DNA of 64,000 nucleotides from Clostridium sp. AF27-2AA (GTDB lineage: Bacteria > Bacillota > Clostridia > Lachnospirales > Lachnospiraceae). Made by a program: the position numbers and the translations under genes. The notes below the pieces were generated by a model, which saw only the letters and a program-made list of their open reading frames with translations, searched no databases and was not told the origin of the DNA. The stretch spans positions 88,397 to 152,396 of the forward strand of contig NZ_QUFI01000001.1 of NCBI RefSeq assembly GCF_003478505.1, written 5' to 3'. Below, piece by piece: positions 58,915 through 64,000 of this stretch (positions are counted from its first letter, which is position 1; the number at the start of each line of letters is the position of its first letter).

Positions 58915-59068
58915 AGTTGTGAGAACAACGCAGGAAAGTAGGTATCCACCTCACCTCGGCACGAGCAAGTGACCCTGGTTTATAGCAAAGAATGCGTATA
59001 TGCGGCGGCATCAACGTCCTATGCGATGCTTTTGAGGGTGGGTAGAATATTCTATCTACTTTTTTTAT
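58915..59068 (+). promoter_or_regulatory. L20-type leader of infC-rpmI-rplT
   Basis: A structured leader of about 150 bases with GTTGTGAGAACAAC at its 5' end and a terminator-like GGTAGA...TCTACT with seven T at 59041-59066. In Firmicutes this operon is repressed by L20 binding a leader at this place (L20 leader). Identity is inferred from position and layout. Confidence 0.75.
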
Positions 59069-59113
59069 GCAGAAAAACAGACATGCAGAATTCTATGATG
59101 GGGGTGCACGACT

Positions 59114-59620
59114 ATTAGCGAGTTAATGATTAACGAACAGATCAGAGACAAAGAAGTTCGATTGATTGGTGAAGACGGCGAGCAGCTGGGTATCATGTCC
59201 GCGAAGGAAGCCTACAAACTGGCTCAGGACGCGGAACTGGATCTCGTAAAGATTGCTCCGACGGCAAAGCCACCGGTTTGTAAGATTATCGATTACGGTA
59301 AATATCGTTACGAGCTGGCAAGAAAAGAAAAAGAAGCTAGAAAAAAACAGAAGGTAATCGAGGTTAAAGAAGTGCGGTTGTCTCCGAACATTGACACCAA
59401 CGATTTGAACACAAAAACGGGCGCAGCACGAAAGTTCCTGGAAAAGGGCGATAAAGTCAAAGTTACCTTACGTTTCCGTGGTCGTGAGATGGCGCACATG
59501 TCCAAGTCCAAGTATATCCTGGATGACTTTGCAGAGAGCTTAAAGGATATCGCAACCATTGACAAGCCTTCCAAAGTGGAAGGAAGAAGCATGGTTATGT
59601 TTTTGACTGCCAAGAAGTAA
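59114..59620 (+). CDS. infC: Translation initiation factor IF-3, ATT start
   Basis: 168 residues if begun at ATT 59114, which has GGGGGTG 7 bp upstream; the first ATG (59126) is 19 bp from that site. The resulting N-terminus [20 protein letters not shown] is usual for Firmicutes IF3. N-domain (to about 80), linker with [19 protein letters not shown] and C-domain [20 protein letters not shown] are complete. AUU starts are the known basis of infC autoregulation, because IF3 rejects non-standard starts. Confidence 0.95.
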   Translation: MSELMINEQIRDKEVRLIGEDGEQLGIMSAKEAYKLAQDAELDLVKIAPTAKPPVCKIIDYGKYRYELARKEKEARKKQKVIEVKEVRLSPNIDTNDLNTKTGAARKFLEKGDKVKVTLRFRGREMAHMSKSKYILDDFAESLKDIATIDKPSKVEGRSMVMFLTAKK

Positions 59621-59652
59621 AAGCAAAGAGAAAGATTAAGGAGGAAGTTATA

Positions 59653-59850
59653 ATGCCTAAATTAAAAACAAGCAGAGCAGCTGCAAAACGTTTCAAAAAG
59701 ACCGGTACCGGTAAGCTGGTAAGAAATAAAGCATACAAATCTCACATCTTAACTAAGAAGTCTACCAAGAGAAAAAGAAATCTTAGAAAAGATATCGTTA
59801 CCGATGCTACCAACGCAAAGGTAATGAAGAAGATTTTACCATATCTGTAA
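59653..59850 (+). CDS. rpmI: Ribosomal protein bL35
   Basis: 65 residues, very basic, with the L35 signature [20 protein letters not shown] and [23 protein letters not shown] precedes the ATG; 32 bp after infC and 33 bp before rplT. Confidence 0.97.
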   Translation: MPKLKTSRAAAKRFKKTGTGKLVRNKAYKSHILTKKSTKRKRNLRKDIVTDATNAKVMKKILPYL

Positions 59851-59883
59851 TAGACTGATTAGATTAAGAAGGAGGAAAAACCG

Positions 59884-60240
59884 ATGGCAAGAATTAAAGG
59901 CGGTATGAACGCAAAGAAGAAACACAATAGAGTGCTGAAGATGGCTAAAGGCTACAGAGGAGCACGTTCTAAACAGTATAGAGTAGCAAAGCAGTCTGTA
60001 ATGAGAGCTCTGACCAGCTCCTACGCAGGCCGCAAGCAGAGAAAGAGACAGTTCCGTCAGCTGTGGATCGCTCGTATCAACGCAGCAGCACGTATCAACG
60101 GTCTGTCCTACAGCAAGTTCATGTATGGCTTAAAGCTGGCTGGCGTTGAGATGAACCGTAAGGTCCTGTCTGACATGGCTATCAACGATGCTGAGGGCTT
60201 TGCTAAACTGGCTGAGCTGGCTAAAGCAAAATTAGCTTAA
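59884..60240 (+). CDS. rplT: Ribosomal protein bL20
   Basis: 118 residues: [20 protein letters not shown], the long basic helix, and the globular C-domain [20 protein letters not shown]. It binds 23S rRNA early in assembly and represses its own operon through the leader at 58915-59068. Confidence 0.97.
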   Translation: MARIKGGMNAKKKHNRVLKMAKGYRGARSKQYRVAKQSVMRALTSSYAGRKQRKRQFRQLWIARINAAARINGLSYSKFMYGLKLAGVEMNRKVLSDMAINDAEGFAKLAELAKAKLA

Positions 60241-60292
60241 TTCAGAATCTGAACGAAAATTTAACATAGTGGCAGAGCTGATTCTGCCGTGG

Positions 60293-60332
60293 ACCCGTCT
60301 GGCTTTTTTAGAAAAAACCGGACGGGTTTTGT
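60293..60332 (+). terminator. Terminator of infC-rpmI-rplT
   Basis: ACCCGTCTGG and CCGGACGGGT pair around an A/T-rich loop and run into TTTTG. Confidence 0.85.
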
Positions 60333-60405
60333 CGTTCTAATGGGTAACCGGAGTATAAAAACAGAATCCGGCGCGACGGATTTGCAAAACGAAAGGAGTG
60401 GATCT

Positions 60406-61995
60406 TTGAATCAGATTATTCTGCTTGTGGGTGTGGTGATCATGATCTGCGTCCTGATGGGACGCGTAACCTCCAGACTGGCTGTGCCGTCCCTGCTGAT
60501 CTTTATCGGCCTGGGAATGCTGTTTGGGGAAGATGGGATCTTCCGGATCGTATTTGATGATTATGGAGTGACGGAGACGATCTGTTCTGTCAGCCTGATC
60601 TTTATCATCTTTTACGGAGGTTTTGGGACAAATGTGAAGGAAGCAAAGAGTGTGGCGGCAAAGGCACTGCTTTTGTCCACACTGGGCGTGGCGCTGACCA
60701 CCGGATTTGTAGGCGTGTTCGTACATCTGGCGCTGCGCCTGCCGTGGTTGGAGAGCTTTCTGGTTGGATCCGTGATCGCATCTACGGACGCAGCGTCTGT
60801 ATTTAATATCCTGCGTACGAAAAAGCTGGATCTGAAATATCATACGGCATCGCTTCTGGAACTGGAATCCGGTTCAAATGACCCGGTATCTTATATGCTG
60901 ACGGTGGTATTCATCGCCATGATGAGCGGAAAAGCAGTTTCCCTGCCGCTGATGCTGGCACAACAGATCGGATTTGGTCTTGCGTGCGGTGCAGTGGCCG
61001 GGCGTCTGGCTGTCTGGGCAATGGACCGCTTCTCGTTTCAGATCGAGGAAGGCAATACGATCTTTGCGGTGGCCGCTATGCTGGTAAGCTACGCGCTGCC
61101 GCAGGTAATTGGCGGAAACGGTTATCTGGCAGTGTATCTTTGCGGCATCATCATGGGAAATTCTCGGATTCCGGAAAAACGGAATCTGATGCATGTGTTT
61201 GACACGGTCACGGGCATCGCGCAGATGATGATCTTCTTTCTGCTTGGGCTTCTGGCAACACCCAGCGAGCTTCCGGCGGTTTTGCTTCCGGCCGCTCTGA
61301 TTATGCTGTTTATGACGGTGATCGCACGTCCGGCGGCTGTGGCAGCCATTCTTCTGCCGTTCCGGTCCCACATCCGTCAGATTGGCGTGGTGTCCTGGGC
61401 GGGACTGCGCGGTGCTGCCTCCATTGTGTTTGCGATCATGGCTGTTTTGAGCAAAGTGCCGATGCACTATAATCTTTACAATCTGGTGTTCTGCGTGGTG
61501 CTTCTTTCCATTGCAGTGCAAGGGACTTTTCTGCCGCTGGTATCCGAAAAGCTTCGGATGATCGACCGGAATATGGATGTGCGCCGTACCTTTAATGATT
61601 ATGAGAAGGAGAGCAGCATCCATTTTGTAAAGACACATATTCAGGAAGGTCATCTGTTTTGCGGCAAAAGGGTAAGGGACATCAGCCTCCCGCCGGAAAT
61701 GCTGATCGTAATGATCCTCCGGGGAGAAGAAAAGCGTATCCCAAATGGAGATACGCTGCTTCTGGCCGGCGATCTTCTGATCCTTGCTGCCCCGGAGTTC
61801 ACCGAAGGAGAAAATCTGATCCTGCGGGAGAGAACTACGGTCAGGGGAGACAAGTGGACCGGAAAAACCCTGAAGGAAGTCCCTCTCTCGAAAGGGACTC
61901 TGGTAGTATCTGTCAGGAGAGGGGAAGAAACCCTCATCCCGACCGGAAATACCAGGATTCAGGAAGGCGATATTCTGATCATAGCCAAATATTAA
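60406..61995 (+). CDS. nhaP2: K+/H+ antiporter of the NhaP2 type with RCK_C repeats
   Basis: 529 residues from a TTG with AAAGGAGTG 6 bp upstream; the longer frame crosses the rplT terminator. Twelve or so membrane segments form a CPA1 antiporter core with VIASTDAASVFNILRTKKLD and ELESGSNDPVSYMLTVVF. Two RCK_C/TrkA_C-like modules follow (about 410-465 and 475-529, LPPEMLIVMILRGEEKRIPN; LSKGTLVVSVRRGEETLIPT). It exports potassium in exchange for protons, gated by ligand binding to the C-terminus. The stop overlaps that of the convergent GGDEF gene. Confidence 0.88.
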   Translation: MNQIILLVGVVIMICVLMGRVTSRLAVPSLLIFIGLGMLFGEDGIFRIVFDDYGVTETICSVSLIFIIFYGGFGTNVKEAKSVAAKALLLSTLGVALTTGFVGVFVHLALRLPWLESFLVGSVIASTDAASVFNILRTKKLDLKYHTASLLELESGSNDPVSYMLTVVFIAMMSGKAVSLPLMLAQQIGFGLACGAVAGRLAVWAMDRFSFQIEEGNTIFAVAAMLVSYALPQVIGGNGYLAVYLCGIIMGNSRIPEKRNLMHVFDTVTGIAQMMIFFLLGLLATPSELPAVLLPAALIMLFMTVIARPAAVAAILLPFRSHIRQIGVVSWAGLRGAASIVFAIMAVLSKVPMHYNLYNLVFCVVLLSIAVQGTFLPLVSEKLRMIDRNMDVRRTFNDYEKESSIHFVKTHIQEGHLFCGKRVRDISLPPEMLIVMILRGEEKRIPNGDTLLLAGDLLILAAPEFTEGENLILRERTTVRGDKWTGKTLKEVPLSKGTLVVSVRRGEETLIPTGNTRIQEGDILIIAKY

Positions 61996-63464
61996 GCCTT
62001 TTCATAGACGGAGAAGTTATTGCGTCCTCCGCGCTTTGTCTGATACAGTGCCTTATCTGCATTGCGGTACAGGTCATCAAATCGGGTTCCCTGCTCTGGG
62101 CTGAAGGCGACGCCCACACTGAAGGTGATGGCCTGTCCGTTCATTTCTGCATGCTTTACGGAGCGGATGTGCTCCAGCATGCTCCGGACACGGGAAAGGG
62201 CAGCATCCCGGGAGGAAACCTGCTTCATGAGTATCACGAATTCATCTCCGCCCACGCGCCCGATGATATCATCGTCCCGAAACTGATTTTTTAAGAATTC
62301 GCCCACGCGCTGCAGGACTTTGTCCCCGACAGCGTGTCCGTAGGTATCATTGACGTTCTTGAACTTGTCGATGTCCAGGATGAGAAATGCATGAAGCGCA
62401 TCCGGACGGCTCGTTCGCAGAAATTCATCAATGGCGGGCTGCGTATGTTCCTTATTATATACAGCAGTCAGACCATCGATCTGTGCGGTATGTACCAGCT
62501 CGTTGTAGTCTCTGGTGTGGACGGATACAATGCGTCCGATCAGAAGAATGATCAGGAGTATGAAATAGACATTCAGGATCAGCTCGTAATTGTGAATGAA
62601 ACTGTAATTCGCGTTTGCAACGGACACCGGAATCACATAGCATATCATCCAGTTATTTAAAAGAATCGGAGCATAGGCAACATAGCGGCTGGATTTTTGA
62701 ATTCCCGGCTGAGACAGTTTGAGCAGGCCATGCGTCTTTGCCTGAAATGCATCGCGGATTGTCTGCAGAGAATCTTTTCCGCAGACAGTCCACTGACTGT
62801 AAAAGTCGAAAAAGTTGTCACCATAGCTGATGATCTGGTGTGTGGAATTGCCGTCCAGTGTGATGATGTCTCCGTCTTCATTAATAATAATACAAAAGCC
62901 TTCGCCCCCAAACAGATCATCGAAGATCAGATGGTTTAGCTCGGTTACATTGTAGGACGCACTGAGAAGACCGATGATTGCATTGTCATGGAGAACGGGC
63001 ACGCTGAGAATGACACGGGTTTCATGGTCAATGCTGCTTTGAACGGGATCGCGCAGTGTCCGCTTTCCGGTTATGCCCTCCTGGAAATAGCTGCGGTGGG
63101 AGACATTCTTTATATCACCGTTTTCATAGTGGGAGGTGCCGTCCGGCTCAATGAGGGCTACATGGTCGATAGACGTGGTGGACTGGATGGCTGAAAGCAT
63201 GTTTTTGTTTTTTTCAGAGATGAGTTCGCCCTCTGCTCCGATCTGTGCGGCAACACCGTCCAGAAACTGGTAGTTGACATTCAGAATCTCTTCAAAATGG
63301 ATGCTCTGCCTGGAAATATTCGAGGTAAGCTTTTTCTGGGCCAGCTGATCTGCGGCATGATGGGATGCGATGGAAAATACAAGGATGCCCATAGCTGTGG
63401 CAATGATAAAAGCCACTATACTGGATAGGTAACCCTGCAAGGGTGTCTCTGTCTTTTTCTTCAT
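61992..63464 (-). CDS. Membrane diguanylate cyclase with Cache sensor
   Basis: 490 residues from ATG 63464, 7 bp after GGGAG; the ATG at 63470 is too close. Membrane helix 1 (about 15-35), extracellular dCache-like sensor (about 40-280, VALIEPDGTSHYENGDIKNV, VSHRSYFQEGITGKR), helix 2 (about 290-310) and a GGDEF domain (about 325-485). The active site reads GRVGGDEFVILM and the inhibitory I-site RDDD lies five residues before GGDEF. It makes cyclic di-GMP in response to a small ligand. Confidence 0.93.
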   Translation of the reverse strand: MKKKTETPLQGYLSSIVAFIIATAMGILVFSIASHHAADQLAQKKLTSNISRQSIHFEEILNVNYQFLDGVAAQIGAEGELISEKNKNMLSAIQSTTSIDHVALIEPDGTSHYENGDIKNVSHRSYFQEGITGKRTLRDPVQSSIDHETRVILSVPVLHDNAIIGLLSASYNVTELNHLIFDDLFGGEGFCIIINEDGDIITLDGNSTHQIISYGDNFFDFYSQWTVCGKDSLQTIRDAFQAKTHGLLKLSQPGIQKSSRYVAYAPILLNNWMICYVIPVSVANANYSFIHNYELILNVYFILLIILLIGRIVSVHTRDYNELVHTAQIDGLTAVYNKEHTQPAIDEFLRTSRPDALHAFLILDIDKFKNVNDTYGHAVGDKVLQRVGEFLKNQFRDDDIIGRVGGDEFVILMKQVSSRDAALSRVRSMLEHIRSVKHAEMNGQAITFSVGVAFSPEQGTRFDDLYRNADKALYQTKRGGRNNFSVYEKA

Positions 63465-63679
63465 AGGCATACTCCCTCGGATTTTACTTATTATAGTTAA
63501 TATTATATCAAATTATGCCGGAAATTCTACAGAATGCGGATTGAAAATTTGACAAAATGGATAAAAAATGTGTCAAAACGGGAAAATTGGAAGAAGAAAA
63601 TACAAGAAGAAAAAAACTTGAAAAATAAAGAAAAAGTACTTGCCAGAACCAGGAAACTATGATATATTATTAAACGTTC

Positions 63680-63763
63680 GCGGGAGTGCTGGAATTGGCA
63701 GACAGGCTAGACTAAGGATCTAGTGGCAGTTATGTCGTGTGGGTTCAAGTCCCATCTCCCGCA
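63680..63763 (+). tRNA. tRNA-Leu, anticodon AAG
   Basis: 84 bases, class II with a long variable arm. Acceptor GCGGGAG/CTCCCGC, anticodon stem CTAGA/TCTAG, loop CTAAGGA, anticodon AAG at 63714-63716; TCAAG-type T-loop. CCA not encoded. An A34 would need conversion to inosine by TadA. Confidence 0.93.
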
Positions 63764-63790
63764 GTATCTTCCAAAAAGATACGGGAACAT

Positions 63791-63863
63791 TCCTCGATAG
63801 CTCAGTCGGTAGAGCACGCGGCTGTTAACCGCGCTGTCGTAGGTTCAAGTCCTACTCGGGGAG
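63791..63863 (+). tRNA. tRNA-Asn, anticodon GTT
   Basis: 73 bases. Acceptor TCCTCGA/TCGGGGA, D-arm GCTCAGTCGGTAGAGC, anticodon loop CTGTTAA with GTT, and T-arm AGGTTCAAGTCCT. Discriminator G; CCA not encoded. Confidence 0.96.
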
Positions 63864-63867
63864 CTTT

Positions 63868-63951
63868 GCAGAAGTGGCGGAATTGGCAGACGCGCACGGT
63901 TCAGGTCCGTGTGGTAGCAATACCTTGTGGGTTCGACTCCCATCTTCTGCA
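63868..63951 (+). tRNA. tRNA-Leu, anticodon CAG
   Basis: 84 bases, class II. Acceptor GCAGAAG/CTTCTGC, anticodon stem CACGG/CCGTG with loop TTCAGGT, anticodon CAG at 63902-63904, long variable arm and GGGTTCGACTCCC T-arm. It forms a cluster with the two tRNAs before it. Confidence 0.95.
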
Positions 63952-64000
63952 TCAGCAGGGCGGAGAACGAAAGTTCTTCGCCTTTTTACTATGTTAAAAT

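Noticed and set aside
60874..61653. 259-codon open frame on the minus strand
   Set aside because: It is antisense to the K+/H+ antiporter; His/Gln/Arg-rich low-complexity protein without a domain or ribosome site.

Overview
The window is best read as a chromosome segment of a Clostridia bacterium, most likely Lachnospiraceae. The support is a Gram-positive-style core (three T-box leaders, an L20-type leader before infC-rpmI-rplT, a secG-rnr-smpB-ilvE-ssrA cluster, a DUF1540 protein, TTG and ATT starts behind strong Shine-Dalgarno sites) and mobile elements of the CTn/Tn1549 type common in gut Firmicutes. No species call is possible from sequence alone.

Accessory half (1-35277). Three copies of an attachment-like core (GAGTTTGAATA at 5-18, 8996-9009 and 27834-27844) divide this half into tandem elements. 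Each core is followed by a GC hairpin and a pair of short direct repeats spaced exactly 11 bp, as expected of integrase arm sites. Element A (1-9009) looks like an integrative mobilizable element: a P-loop ATPase, XRE regulator and GNAT enzyme on the minus strand, then excisionase-like protein, tyrosine integrase, a relaxosome protein, a RepA-type ATPase, a MobV relaxase with an oriT candidate, and a YjdF gene behind a probable yjdF-motif riboswitch. Element B (8996-27844) is a decayed conjugative element. It keeps integrase, excisionase, HTH_16 protein, DUF4366, DUF4315, an NlpC/P60 hydrolase, a Mom-like protein, PcfB, DUF5348 and a replication-initiator-like protein. Its T4SS core has been deleted: the first 31 or so residues of VirD4 run into a piece of VirB4, VirB4 has lost a second internal block, and TopB is fused in frame to the C-terminus of the element's sigma-like factor. 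Cargo in B includes two orphan membrane proteins, a truncated TnpB, two AAA-ATPase/PD-(D/E)XK paralogues and two secreted Trp-rich proteins. From 27834 to 35277 there is a graveyard: the end of another A-type element, broken mobilization genes, two broken AlbA/HATPase genes, a chimeric IS66 with an ISL3 insertion (perfect 8-bp target duplication) and a 48-bp near-perfect palindrome, and a broken type III toxin whose tail reads in frame into chromosomal rarD.

Core half (35278-64000). rarD, mazG and a flavodoxin-like gene are followed by a T-box operon (NhaC-family transporter, TIGR04076 protein, aldo/keto reductase, iron-type alcohol dehydrogenase) whose specifier aligns as UGG (Trp). Then come brnQ and a divergent LysR gene, T-box-pheST, secG, rnr, smpB, ilvE, ssrA (tag AKLKLNAEDNLAYAA), a secreted nuclease, a secreted glycosidase-like protein, T-box-thrS, DUF1540, L20-leader-infC-rpmI-rplT, a K+/H+ antiporter, a Cache-GGDEF diguanylate cyclase, and tRNA-Leu(AAG), tRNA-Asn(GTT) and tRNA-Leu(CAG).

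The most notable items are the tandem att/arm architecture, the deletion-fusion decay of element B (including a topoisomerase::sigma chimera), the riboswitch-controlled yjdF on a mobile element, the Trp-type T-box operon of unassigned oxidoreductases, the type III toxin relic at the island/chromosome boundary, and hairpins that enclose the -35 boxes of several core promoters. All family names come from reading the proteins by eye; no database search was run.
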